A stretch of 47,681 nucleotides of DNA from Stagonosporopsis chrysanthemi (lineage: Eukaryota > Ascomycota > Dothideomycetes > Pleosporales > Didymellaceae): contig JAFISE010000204.1 of assembly GCA_022560025.1 (NCBI GenBank), positions 1 to 47,681 of the forward strand, read 5' to 3'. Under the pieces are notes generated by a model. It had not been told where the DNA came from and made no database searches. It saw nothing but the letters and a program-made list of their open reading frames with translations. Position 1 is the stretch's first letter; every line of letters starts with the position of its first letter. The translations under genes and the position numbers were made by a program. This document shows positions 11,601-21,300 of this stretch, in pieces.

Positions 11601-13500
11601 CCTGCAAGGCATTGTTCAGTGGGACCGAACATCCAAGTGGTGTATCCACGCATTGTCTGTCTGCTGTTTCGAGCTTCCGCTTGCTGTCAGCAAGTCTCTC
11701 GACACTATCATCCAAAAGCTGTCACAGATTGTTACAAAACCGGCTACTGCCATACATATCCTGGAGTTTCTTACTAGCTTGGCTCGTTTGCCAGAGTTGT
11801 ACAGGAATTTCCGCGAGGAGGAGTTCAAGACGGTATTTGGAGTGTGTTTCCGCTATCTGCAACATATCAGAGACCAGCGCAGCCGGCCAGCGATGCCGAG
11901 TGTATCACAGCGAGGCCACGGTTCCTTGCGCCACAGCGGGCCTGGCAGAGAGTTCAATATTGTGTCGGACAACGGGTCTAGAAGGCCACATTCGGTTGAG
12001 GAGGATTTGCCGCACTACTTGTACTCGCTGGCTTTCCACGTTATCACCTTCTGGTTCATGGCGGTCAAGTTGGAAGATCGGCCCAAGCAGATTCCATGGA
12101 TAATCAAGAATCTATGGACTGTGGACAGTGCTGGAAGGCAAAGCATGGAAGAGCAAGGTCAAGTCATCGTCGACATCATGAACATGGTGGCGTACACAGA
12201 TCGAGACCACACCGTGCGCCGCGAAAACTTCTCTAAACCCGGTGATGGGGAGGTTTGGAAAAAGACATGGATTATCAACAACGCGCTCCTCACTATCGAG
12301 ACTGCAGCAAGGACAGGGCTTTCCCAGATCACAACCCGTCGCCCTGTAAGTTCACCTAGCATACGTACCGATCTGATGCTAATTCACTCGCAGTGCGGCA
12401 CTCGGTTCCTCACGTTGAGCCCATCGCTCGTCCAGCCTCCGCGTCATCAAGTGCCAATTAATGTCGGACTTGCGGCTGACGCCTTCTACTCGTCGTCTTA
12501 TGTTGGCATACTGCCGGAAGACATCTTCCAAAGCTTCTACGCACCTCTGGATGCGACGTCCGTTGTCGCACTGCCAGACGATGATATGACACGTCGTGCT
12601 ATTGCCACATTTGACAGAACCGCGACTGTCGACAGTCACAAAGTTGGTGTCATCTACATCGGAGAGGGCCAGACCCAGGAGCGTGACATTTTCATGAACG
12701 ACATTGGATCTCCTGCTTATACCTCATTTGTCATGGGCCTTGGGACGCTGGCTCGCCTTAAAGGCGCCAAGTTCAACACTGGAGGATTGGACACCCGCGG
12801 CGACGCCGATGGGGAGTTCACTTACGTATGGCGTGACCGGTGCTTGGAGCTGGTCTACCACATCACCACAATGATGCCAACGGACCCCAACGACGATATG
12901 ACCTACCCTAACAAGAAACGTCACATCGGCAATGACTTTGTCAACATCATTTTCAATGACTCAGGGCTTCCCTATAACTTCGATACCTTTCCTGGCGCTT
13001 TCAACTATGTGCACATCGTCATCTCACCAGAGTCTCGAGCGAGCTTTGTTGACCGCCGCATTGACTCTGACCCTGAAGGAAAGAATCGTTATTACAAGGT
13101 GCAGGTCGTCACCAAACCTGGGTTCCCTGATGTATCTCCCGCTGCGGAACCCAAGATCCTCGGCGGCAAACACATAGCTGCCTACTGTCGCCTTATTGCT
13201 ATCAATGCCTGTGTCTTCTCAGATGTCTGGTTCCAGAGAGAAGGCGGCGAACAGATCTCGTCCTGGCGCAACCGTCTCCGCGAGATCAAGCGGCTCCGTG
13301 AACGCTACGGCGGCAGCATCAGCGATCAACAACCCACCTCTACTCCAGCATCGCCCGGCGGCGGGAGCCAAGGTCCTTCGAGTCCACCTTCGCGAGACCA
13401 GAACGGCATTGCATCGCCTTTCCAGCGCTCCAGCATTGCTACATTTATCACAGAGGGCACTAGTCGCAGCTCGATTAGTAGTTCCTCTCACGACCAGTGA
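8620..13500 (+). CDS. tsc2: Tuberin (TSC2) homologue, Rheb GTPase-activating protein
   Basis: Catalytic subunit of the tuberous sclerosis complex, which with TSC1 stimulates GTP hydrolysis by Rheb and so restrains TORC1. Exons are 8620-12345 and 12394-13500 (1610 residues). The 48-nt intron has GTAAGT, a GATGCTAATTC branch region and CGCAG; it is a multiple of three without a stop, so it is easily missed. The start is the first in-frame ATG; an upstream ATG at 8500 in the same frame hits a stop. Residues about 80-1100 are helical-repeat tuberin region with a Ser-rich linker (about 455-510). The Rap/Ran-GAP domain spans about 1300-1510, with HKVGVIYIGEGQ near 1324 and KKRHIGNDFVNIIF carrying the catalytic asparagine thumb (N1422). 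The Ser/Pro-rich tail is probably unstructured. No key residue is missing. Confidence 0.95.
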   Translation: MPSPVADHVPRTPDRRASSYDILNAFRRLTGSKPRAEPLPPLPPVNPVRALSVGSLPPSAMAGGASADDSLQRITHVASETIRPDVTGGPPELTDLIEQLDKSHSFVERADAVEKICRILEEYPLQNILGLWSVAGDLVLLEQPDEVAEAGYKLLRSISLDPKLTPVERTIIFDAASYRRTTRCFQWRLDIISTLTNGGKNIAACESAIVPFLLNALDVCFKASRDAFNTNRKASGKRSADKHLQETENLGRIFQYAIDVCKFNARILTDNDLEQILERVMHICQNTTQESDMENCIKLFDTIITFVHVPINVIKTSLEVLCAIHRQISSLEERTWNTLSNLFRSHIGQAAIMSLLHTLKDGPSIKNRHSSLYRGTMQVLQKLVIEDGQSGLPKVPMSLIFPALRASIREPHATQEAFVIDLIDSILSQDTMRDALLAEADLSDMLEVIRICTERDDNRSRARATASGEHSSSSDKEPYASAAPAIDNGGPMNRIHEEEDIGPHADSPSLRACGIDSDRRSDENQIFRVFAKLNHISIAMDYVQKEAIMNLFLHCADRLSDSVAEQMIQYFSDERFLNPSNSDWLDVSRRIAASTLHDTTRPNAVRLLAIKVLRDTHDAVELLCTNEVAAQSAAILLERIESESNVEVLEALVSFAVDVADRAHLDRFLEILELLQKKLDQPRMSASNSSQSWAAHTFLPKSDMPSGSHCDIIAIAFVRLFIRSFTHAAQKTRTLYNSIRGIAGNDKYDNESRLTALRLLFRLRADSRHALTVNSSSEGERIAAELCRTEETAIATEKSDGSVSTDPGRSEDASPGRKISGSSPHASLNRQTGRTVAAAGRVSKPIAPLWMYPGPKGLPEEAPSEPSRVVFSHIDASKYPLSDDIHDMEITLWLELIISLLQRPPDWEIYSYVLVHLGPQLSNQALVRSCVVQLQMLRSVLCEQVRNSSFHEPPPHTLLKKADVAVCLYHVLTVIISYHEYFEKSEEDDMVKAFLQGIVQWDRTSKWCIHALSVCCFELPLAVSKSLDTIIQKLSQIVTKPATAIHILEFLTSLARLPELYRNFREEEFKTVFGVCFRYLQHIRDQRSRPAMPSVSQRGHGSLRHSGPGREFNIVSDNGSRRPHSVEEDLPHYLYSLAFHVITFWFMAVKLEDRPKQIPWIIKNLWTVDSAGRQSMEEQGQVIVDIMNMVAYTDRDHTVRRENFSKPGDGEVWKKTWIINNALLTIETAARTGLSQITTRRPVSSPSIRTDLMLIHSQCGTRFLTLSPSLVQPPRHQVPINVGLAADAFYSSSYVGILPEDIFQSFYAPLDATSVVALPDDDMTRRAIATFDRTATVDSHKVGVIYIGEGQTQERDIFMNDIGSPAYTSFVMGLGTLARLKGAKFNTGGLDTRGDADGEFTYVWRDRCLELVYHITTMMPTDPNDDMTYPNKKRHIGNDFVNIIFNDSGLPYNFDTFPGAFNYVHIVISPESRASFVDRRIDSDPEGKNRYYKVQVVTKPGFPDVSPAAEPKILGGKHIAAYCRLIAINACVFSDVWFQREGGEQISSWRNRLREIKRLRERYGGSISDQQPTSTPASPGGGSQGPSSPPSRDQNGIASPFQRSSIATFITEGTSRSSISSSSHDQ

Positions 13501-13980
13501 TTTCGCTCCACGAATTTGCAGAATTGCTATTACAGTCTGGAGTCGGGAAGTCGCATTTACATATACCCACCTATCATTACCTACAAAAGTTCGTGCTTTT
13601 ACGGAGCTGGTGTTCAGATGCATCGCAAGGTGTTCAGGGCATGATTGAACACATTCAAAAAGTTTTGCTTGTCGGACATATATGAGAGATAACACGGGCT
13701 GATAGGAGTATCAGACGTTGTATAGTAATACCACATGCCTACACTCATGTACAAGAGGCGCGCATGTTTACCTGCTACCAAGCTCCCGTCGTCAATCACA
13801 TGCTTCGATCTAACACGTGGAAGTGGATCCTTCTTCAGCCCTATGATAGATCCCGCGTCTAACCGTCGTGATGTGTTCTCCGATTACGGTCAACTTATCC
13901 CTGTCCAGCCTTGGCGCTATACAATTCAAGATGACAGCTCCTAACAACATCTCAAACTCCACACTCCCAAAATTCCCAGC
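13501..13980. other. Spacer between TSC2 and the MCUR1/Fmp32-like gene
   Basis: This 480-bp stretch lies between two plus-strand genes and has lower GC than its flanks. It should contain the TSC2 terminator and the promoter of the next gene. Short open frames here show no recognisable protein. No RNA gene seen. Confidence 0.5.
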
Positions 13981-15269
13981 ATGGCTGCACCGAGGCTTCC
14001 CTTCCTCTGGCCTATGCTATGGAAGCCCCAAAATGCACCCCGAGTACGCGCTCGCGCCCGCGCGCCACAGTCAAAACGTACCGTCTCCACAACGTCATAC
14101 CGCAGCGTCGAAGCACCCATCCAGCGCTACGGCAAAGCCCACGAGCCCGCACCGCACCTGCGCGAAAAGCTCCAGCAAAACGACGACCCCATACCGCCCA
14201 AAACCCCACACGAGCCATTGAAGAATGCTGTTGAAGAGGAGGAGGAAGAACCCGAAGGCCACATCGCAACCGCAACACCCAGCACGCCCTCCTCTTCACC
14301 CAGCACGGCCGACGCACCGCCAGCCTACACGCCGCCCGCGCCCCCCAAGACTGGCGACCCCAAACCCCTCGACTCGGTGCTGCACATGCCCGGCCCCGCG
14401 GACGAGGCGCACAAGCCGCCGCACCTGAAAACGCCGCCGTACGTGCACCACTTCGACACGTACGGGCTGGTCAAGCAGCTCACGAAGAGCAACTACACGG
14501 AAGCGCAGTCCATCTCGCTCATGAAAGCCGTGCGCGGCATCCTGATCGACAACATGCTGCTGGCGCGCGACGGGCTGGTGTCCAAGAGCAACGTCGAGAA
14601 CGAGACGTATCTGTTCCGCGCGGCGTGCGCGGAGCTGCGCACCGAGGTTGGCAACGCGCGACGCAGCGCCGTCGAGCGCATGCGCACCGAGCGGGACCAG
14701 TTGCAGCACGAAGTCGATATCCTGGGCCAGAAGCTCGGGCAGGAGACGGGGACCGTGAAGGATGATCTGAAGGGGTTGTTTGACGATCGCAAGATGGCGG
14801 TGCGCCAGGAGCAGAGGAGCATGGAGACAAAGGTACGTCTTATGTGCTTTATATTTCTCCCCCGCAGGGTGCCATGTTGCGGTGCTTGCGTTGGCGCGTG
14901 AAGGAATGTTGTTGTTGTGGATACTGATTTCGCGACCAGATCCAGGAACTCAACTACCAGATTACGATCAAGCTTAACTCGGACGCGCGCTCGGAGGTCG
15001 AGGGCCTCCGGTGGGTGCTGACGCGCAGGATTGCCATGGGCATTGCGACTATGGCGACCATGGTTGTCTTGCTGCTGCAGGTGAATTCGTCGCGCAAGCA
15101 TGAGGCCAAGGAGGAGCAGAAGAAGAAGGACGATGCGGGGAGGCCGCCGCCGCCGCCCGCGGACCTACAGAGGCTGGGGATTAGTAATATCACTGCTGTT
15201 TCATCGCCGGGGCAGGAAGAGGCGCTCGGGGGTGAGTTGTTGGCGACCGAGGGGGTGAGTCTGGGGTAA
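13981..15269 (+). CDS. Mitochondrial inner-membrane coiled-coil protein, MCUR1/CCDC90 (Fmp32) family
   Basis: Member of the DUF1640 / CCDC90 family. In animals MCUR1 is tied to the mitochondrial calcium uniporter; in budding yeast the homologues (Fmp32/Put7 and Put6) have been tied to mitochondrial proline metabolism. Exons are 13981-14832 and 14940-15269 (393 residues), with a 107-nt GTACGT..CCAG intron. Residues 1-45 are Arg-rich without acidic residues, a mitochondrial presequence. About 55-150 is Pro/Ala-rich, with a run of six Glu. The conserved domain starts near HHFDTYGLVKQL and runs through the coiled coil (ERMRTERDQLQHEVD) to NSDARSEVEGLRW. A membrane helix (IAMGIATMATMVVLLLQV, about 315-332) precedes a charged tail. 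It converges on the isomerase gene with 92 bp between stops. Confidence 0.88.
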
Positions 15270-15361
15270 GTCTTATGCATTGACCTGGGCGCCTCACGCA
15301 CACAAAAGAGTCAAATGAGGGGTGAGACAAATCATGAAAATGACTATCGATCAACGACTCT

Positions 15362-16241
15362 TTACAACTTGTGTTTCTTCTCCCCACTCGCCAACCGCCT
15401 GAACTCTTCCTGCGGCACCCCCTTCAAAAACCTCCCCAACCCACCAAAAATCTCCTCCACGCCCTGCCGATCCAACGTATCCATATCCGGCTTGCGAATC
15501 AGCTTCTTGATAAGTAGCAAACTCTCTCCATTGAGATGATCCCCCAGCCGATCATCGACCTCCCTCAGCACCTCCTCCAAGAACTTCGGGCTGTCCTTGC
15601 TCCCGACGTCGAACACCTTGTTCACGAACCCCGTGTGCACCAACTCCTCGCAGCTGATCCTCTTCGACATGATCAGCGCCTCGTTCGCCTTGCTGATGCC
15701 CAGCCGCTTGACAAATGCAAATGAAGCATTGCCCTCGGCGACTAGTCCGAGCGAGCTGAATGGCGTGAGGAGGTAGGCGTGTGGGGTGGCGTAAATGAAG
15801 TCTGAGAACGCGATGAGGGCGGCGGAAAGGCCGACGGCGGGGCCGTTAAGCGCCGTCACAAGTATCTTGGGATGGGTATAAAAAGCGTGCGTGATGTGAA
15901 GATTATTGGCAACGAAGTTCTTGAGCCACATTTGGCGGTCGTCGATGTCGGTGGGGGATTTGGTGGACGAGCCGAAGGTTACGTCTGCTCCGCTGGGTGG
16001 AGGTTAGTATGGAGCTGGGGAGATGTTGAGGTGGGAATGGTGATGAAACGTACGCGGAGAAGAAACGGCCTTTGCCGGTCAGAACGGTGATGAAGACTTC
16101 GTCATGACTGGCAACTTCGTGCATGGCGCGGGCTAGCTGGTAGTACAGGTCGCCATTGAGGGCGTTGAGTTTCTTGGGCACGTTGAGCGTGATGATGGCG
16201 ACTTTGCCTTTGTACTCGACGAGGATACCTGGTTCGGACAT
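15362..16241 (-). CDS. Enoyl-CoA hydratase/isomerase, peroxisomal Eci1-like
   Basis: Crotonase-fold enzyme, most like delta3,delta2-enoyl-CoA isomerase, which moves the double bond so that unsaturated fatty acids can enter beta-oxidation. Exons are 16241-16054 and 15992-15362 (272 residues); the 61-nt intron has GTACGT, a CATACTAACC branch site and CCCAG. The splice joins FFSA-GADVTFGSS, the conserved CoA-binding oxyanion region. ALNGPAVGLSAAL supplies the second oxyanion loop, and LGLVAEGNAS contains the glutamate that aligns with the catalytic Glu of Eci1. The C terminus is HKL, close to the HRL peroxisomal signal of yeast Eci1, so peroxisomal import is likely. It has a single Glu as in isomerases, but a hydratase role cannot be excluded by eye. 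Divergent from PET100. Confidence 0.88.
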
Positions 16242-16709
16242 AGTGACGGGGCTGACGTTTGGGTTGAGGAATTGACGGTGGAAGTGGAGAACTTCGCTGG
16301 AGGTTGGCCGTTTCGAGGTACTTTGGAGAGTCGTTGGTGTATGTCAGTACATCGAGCCGAGGCTCGTTCAGCTGCGGAGGAGTGCAGATCAGCGGTTTAT
16401 AGCCGACACAGGCCAACCACCAGGATAACCCATTGTTAGCGCTATGTTTCTTGTGGGCGTGTGAGTGTGAAGTCTTGCGTGCGACTCGTTGATGTGAACT
16501 GTGCGAATTGACTTACAGATGTGAAGAGTAGGAGCAAGAGGGGAAGGCTTGCACGTGAAGAAGCGGCGATCTCATCTAGCCTATCGATATCTCTAATCTC
16601 CAACTTTCGCGCGAACAATCTCCACAAAGATCTTCTACCTCATCACTCCACCACCCGTCTACAACTCTCGTGCCCTGCAACCAACGCACCCAGACTCCTT
16701 TTCTCCAGA
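16242..16709. promoter_or_regulatory. Shared promoter region of the isomerase and PET100 genes
   Basis: 468 bp between the two divergent start codons. No coding frame with family similarity is visible. It presumably contains both promoters and 5' leaders. Confidence 0.55.
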
Positions 16710-17029
16710 ATGGGTGGCCCTAACCTCGAAGTTGCCAAAGTGCGTTCCCTTTCCGTTGCCTCGCGTATCCGCTAACCCACGCCACGCAGTTCGGCATGTA
16801 CATTCTCTTCCCGATCAGCATCATGTACTACTTCGGCACGAACCTGGACGGCAAATTCTCGGTGCCGGACTTCTGGCCCAAGCCCGAGCAGACGCACCGT
16901 ATCCCATATGAGCGGGAGGAGATTGCGAAGGAGTTGGAGAGATTAAAGGCAAGGAATCTGGAAAACAAGAGGAGGAGGGAGGAGGAAGAGAGGAAAATGG
17001 CTGCTATGGGAATCAGCAAGGATGAGTAG
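16710..17029 (+). CDS. PET100: PET100, cytochrome c oxidase assembly factor
   Basis: Small mitochondrial inner-membrane chaperone needed to assemble cytochrome c oxidase (complex IV). Exons are 16710-16739 and 16790-17029, giving 89 residues. The 30-bp first exon encodes MGGPNLEVAK; the 50-nt intron starts GTGCGT, has a GCTAACCC branch site and ends CGCAG. The splice yields AKFGMYILFPISIMYYFG, a single membrane helix (about 11-29) followed by the family signature FWPKPEQTHRIPYEREEI. The rest is a highly charged coiled coil (ELERLKARNLENKRRREEE). Without the first exon the conserved N terminus is lost, so the intron is required. The gene converges on a TACO1-type gene with 174 bp between stops. 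Confidence 0.95.
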
Positions 17030-17203
17030 GGTAGCGGGCCGAGTGCACAATGGCGCGCCGGCGCAGACTGTGGCCTGTGGCTGGGTTGCGCGATCATAAA
17101 GCAATGCATGGAAGGCGTTCAGGAAGAGGCGTTTTATCGCCAATATGTACACTACTGTACAGTGCTGTATTATACATCTATATGCACAGGGCTTGGAGCC
17201 GTT

Positions 17204-18168
17204 TCAGACGTTTGTCTTGCTCGACAGGTCCTCCCATATCTCATCAGATATCGCTCCTTTACTCCAGTTCGTGTATACACCCTGTATCCCCTGGACGTCC
17301 TGCAGCTTATCCAAGAAGCGCTCGCTCAGCTCCTTCGCAGCACCCTCATCGTCCAGCGGCACCTTTGTATCCTCATTCGGGTCGTAAATGATCTCGCTTT
17401 CTTCAACCTCCAGGCCGTGCTCTTTCGCCAACAAGTCGGCAATCTTGTTAGTATGCGCCGGTTCGGTGAACAGCACAACGCGGCCCTCGTCGTCCTCGAA
17501 GACATCCAGCGCGCCTGCATCAAGTGCAGGCTCGAGTACCTCGTCGGCCCCAACACCGTCCTTTTTTGCCAGTATTATTCGCCCTTTCTTCTCAAACATG
17601 AATCCAACTGTGGAGACCTGACCGCCTGCTTCTTTTACGATTAATCTCAGCTCAGCCAGCGCGCGCAGCTTGTTGTCTGTTTGGCACTCTATTATTGTGG
17701 CGATCGAGGGAGGCAGGATGGCTTCCAGCGTCAGGTTTTCAAGTGCTGCGCCGGTGGTTGAGAGACCTTGGCCTCGCGCTATAGCCGCTTCGATTGAAGC
17801 TTTTGGTACGGCGCTCTTTTTGGCGGTTGCTATGGCGAGGTGGAGGCGAGGGTTCAAGTCAGGATTGGGCCCACCGAGCTTTACGGCATTGGTGATGTCG
17901 CGGGTCATGAGGGAGCGCTGCTTGCTCTTGCCGGCGTCATTTTTGGCTTTGTCATGCTTTATGGTCGCCCATTTCCTGAAATACAAATCAGGACCTAGGT
18001 TTCGTGAACGTCGATGGTGACTTACGAGTGGCCTGAGAGGTAGTTCGGTGTGCTACTCAAGCATCGCAACTGCACTTTCTGTGGCTTCGTTATCCGGCTG
18101 CAGGCGCATTGCGTTGCAGCTTCGAGCGAAAATGCTGCGCGAATTGCGCGAGTGAATGATGCTGCCAT
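17204..18168 (-). CDS. TACO1/YebC-family mitochondrial translational activator
   Basis: YebC/PmpR-family protein. The human mitochondrial member TACO1 promotes translation of COX1, and bacterial relatives help ribosomes through difficult peptide stretches. Exons are 18168-18026 and 17975-17204 (304 residues); the 50-nt intron is GTAAGT..TTCAG. Exon 1 encodes a basic, Ser/Ala-rich presequence (MAASFTRAIRAAF...RCLSSTP). The splice creates the family signature SGHSKWATIKHDKAKND. LNPRLHLAIATAKKSAVPKA and the acidic C-terminal domain (EESEIIYDPNEDT) are typical. Length and motifs are complete. It is divergent from LAA1 over only 219 bp, so the two must share promoter sequence. Confidence 0.93.
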
Positions 18169-18387
18169 TGGAATTGACCGAGATCTAACGCTGGAGCGCA
18201 GAGTGGTCTGGAAACAAAAGTCGAGAAGGGCATCCCTCACCGCCAAGGAGCACTCCCGAGCTCCGCAACATGGCCACAGCTCCACCTCTCCACAACTGAC
18301 AAGCAAGCTCACCCCGCCATGCGCGCGAGTTGTCCTTAGCCACACCATCACAACACACAGACAGGCCACGAGCCTTCAATAGCATCA

Positions 18388-21300
18388 ATGGTGGCGTCCG
18401 ACGAGCAGCCTGCTAGGGAGGACCCCTCGAACCCTGAGCTCGACATCAAGAAGCTCCACGCGCTTCCCACCGAACAGCAGGACCTCTACCTCCTGACCTT
18501 TACGTCCGATCTCGCGCGCCACGTCGACTCGCTGGATGCCGATGGTGCCTCGGCGCATCAGATTTACATCAAGAAAGAGCTGTTCCAAGTCATCAATCTG
18601 GCCTCCCCCGCGCCCACGCGAGTAATCCGAAACAACCTCGGACGAGCTTTCGCTGGCATCTTTGGTAAAGGAGATCGCAAGCTCCTGTTCGAGTCGATCA
18701 ACGAATGCAACAACATACTCAATGGAGCAGGCAAGAGTGAAAGGGATGTCAAGGCCAAGCATGCAGCAGCGCATAGTTTGGGCTGCATATTCGAGGCCGC
18801 AGGAGACAGCGCTCAAAATTTGGCTCCGGTAGCTATAATGTCTCTGCTTCGCCTTGTAAAATTCGCGCAAAACTACACCGGGCTTAGAGCAACAATATTC
18901 AAGGCAGTGGGCAAGATCTTCAAGGGCACTGCGCCCTCGGCAGAGGAGAACGTTGCAAGAGATGCGTGGAAGCAGGCTCGAAACGCTGCTTCTAGCGACA
19001 AATCGCTCCTAGTCCAGTCAAATGCATGCTTCTGTCTTGAGCAGCTTGTAAAGTACACCTCCTTCTTCGACAACGCGACCGATTTCGACAAACTGCAGAC
19101 GGCTGGATGGAAGGCTGTCGACAGCAGCTCAGCAACACTCAGACATGCTGCAGCTTCAGCTGTTGCCGCTGCGCTGGTCAAGAACTACTCTGAGACAGCG
19201 GCTGCGGAAGATCCTGTCATGGGCATAACGCGGGTCGGCACAGGCGCTACAAAGAAAAAGAACAAGCGCATGTCTACCATTGATGGCGCTGACGACGATG
19301 TCATGGATCGCCCAGATTCACCTGCACCTAAAAAGTCAGCCGCAAGAATCACTTTCACCATTTCTGCTATCCTCAAGCTTCTCTCTGCACACTACTGCCG
19401 GGGCTCCACGAGTCATCGGGCAAGAGCGGGCATTGCTGTTTGTTACATGAAGGTGCTTCGTGGCCTTGGAGAGCAGATTGTCGAGTCAAAGTATAACGAG
19501 ATCGCACGCAGCCTTTTCACCGACATACTGAGCAACACCATCATCACGCAGAACCGATACCGGACGCTCAGCGCCCGAAAGTATGTGGCTGTTGTTCTGG
19601 AAACTGTTGTCGCCCAGGAGATGCTGGGAGAGTCCGGACAGCTCAACGCTGCAAGATTTCTCGTAAACGAGATCCTGAAGGACTACCCACAGAGCTTGAA
19701 GGAGCGTCCAGAACCATCGAAGCAGACGCTCATCGGAGCGCTCAGCACCTTATCAGGTCTGTTTGATAGCCTGGGATCCGCGTCCAACGTCATCGCTGAT
19801 TCCTGTCGCGACGCGCTGATTCAGGTGTTGCAACATCCGAGCTACAGCGTACAGGTGCACGCCTCATCTTGCTTGCGATCTTTCGTCCTCGCGTGTCCAC
19901 TCCAACTCTTGCCATCGGTGACGATATGTATGAACAGCGTCAATCGAGAGCTTGGCTTGCTAGGCACAGGACGGCAATCACCAAGGAAGTGTGTTGGTCT
20001 GGCGAACGGTCTTTCCGCAGTATTGAGCACATCTACCTCCCAGCCGTTGCACGGTTCAGTGGACGTAAACTCACGTGTCTTATCGCAAGCGACAACACTG
20101 CTAAAGTCCGCAGGCAATTCCGACGTCAGAGTCTCGGCCACCCAGGTACAGGTTGCGTGGATCTTAATCGGAGGGCTTATGACTCTTGGTCCGAACTTTG
20201 TCAAGATCCACTTGTCACAGCTGCTTTTGCTGTGGAAGAATGCGCTTCCTAAGCCATTGAACAAGGACAACATGGTGCAAAGGAACGTGTTCGAACTCAG
20301 CTATCTGTCACACGTACGAGAATGCGCTCTTGGCTCGATTTCGACGTTCCTAGAGTTTAACAGCAGACTCCTCACTTTGGATGTCACAAAACGGTTAGCC
20401 GCGATGCTTCAGAATACGACTATGTTCTTAAACACACTGCCAGCCAAGAAGACCACGGACGACATTGCACAACGATTGTCACCTGCACTTCAGCTACACG
20501 ACTTTGACCTCATGGTTCGGAGACGTGTATTGCAGTGCTACACCAAGCTCGTAGATCTCACACCCGCAAGTAGCAACGAGGTCTTGCTGCAGACAAATTT
20601 GCTCTCTTTCGCTGTCGCCAACTTCGCAGACCCAGACAACTACACCACCAGTTCTTTCAGTACGGCCATTGCAAGTGCTGCAGGTTCATTTGAGAGTATC
20701 TGGGAGGTAACAGATAACCACGGCTTCGGCGTCACTGGCCTTGTTCGTGGTTTCGATATAAAGGCTCTGCCAGGGGAGCATGAGAACAGTACCGGACATC
20801 ACTGGTTGGTGAGAAATGGGTCAGAAGCCATTATTGACCGTACAGTAAGTTGCAACATCAGAGTCCATGGTTCCTTATAGCTTACAAAGACCAGCTCCTG
20901 TCGCCGATATGCGGCGCAATCGAACATGACTCGATTTCGTTGTACAATAATCCCTCGCATACCAGCTCTGATCTTCCAGATCCACCAGCTACTGAGGTCG
21001 TCAACTCAGCTCTGCAGCTGTTCGCTATCTGCCTACCGTTGCAGACACCCAAGATCCAGGAGAGTATTCTTGAGCAAATGACATCGTTCCTGTCTGCCGG
21101 TAGTCTTCAACGTGATATCCACAGAAAGACCGCCATGATGGTCAATATCGCGTATGGACTGCTCTCCGCTCTTAAAGTGGCTGTCAAGGAGACGCGTTCT
21201 GCATCTGGTAGCTTGAGAGGAATAGCAGTCGAGAAGGTCATGCAAGAGCTTCTGCATGTGAGTATCTCACTCTTAATGCATTAGATTCAGTTCCTAATAT

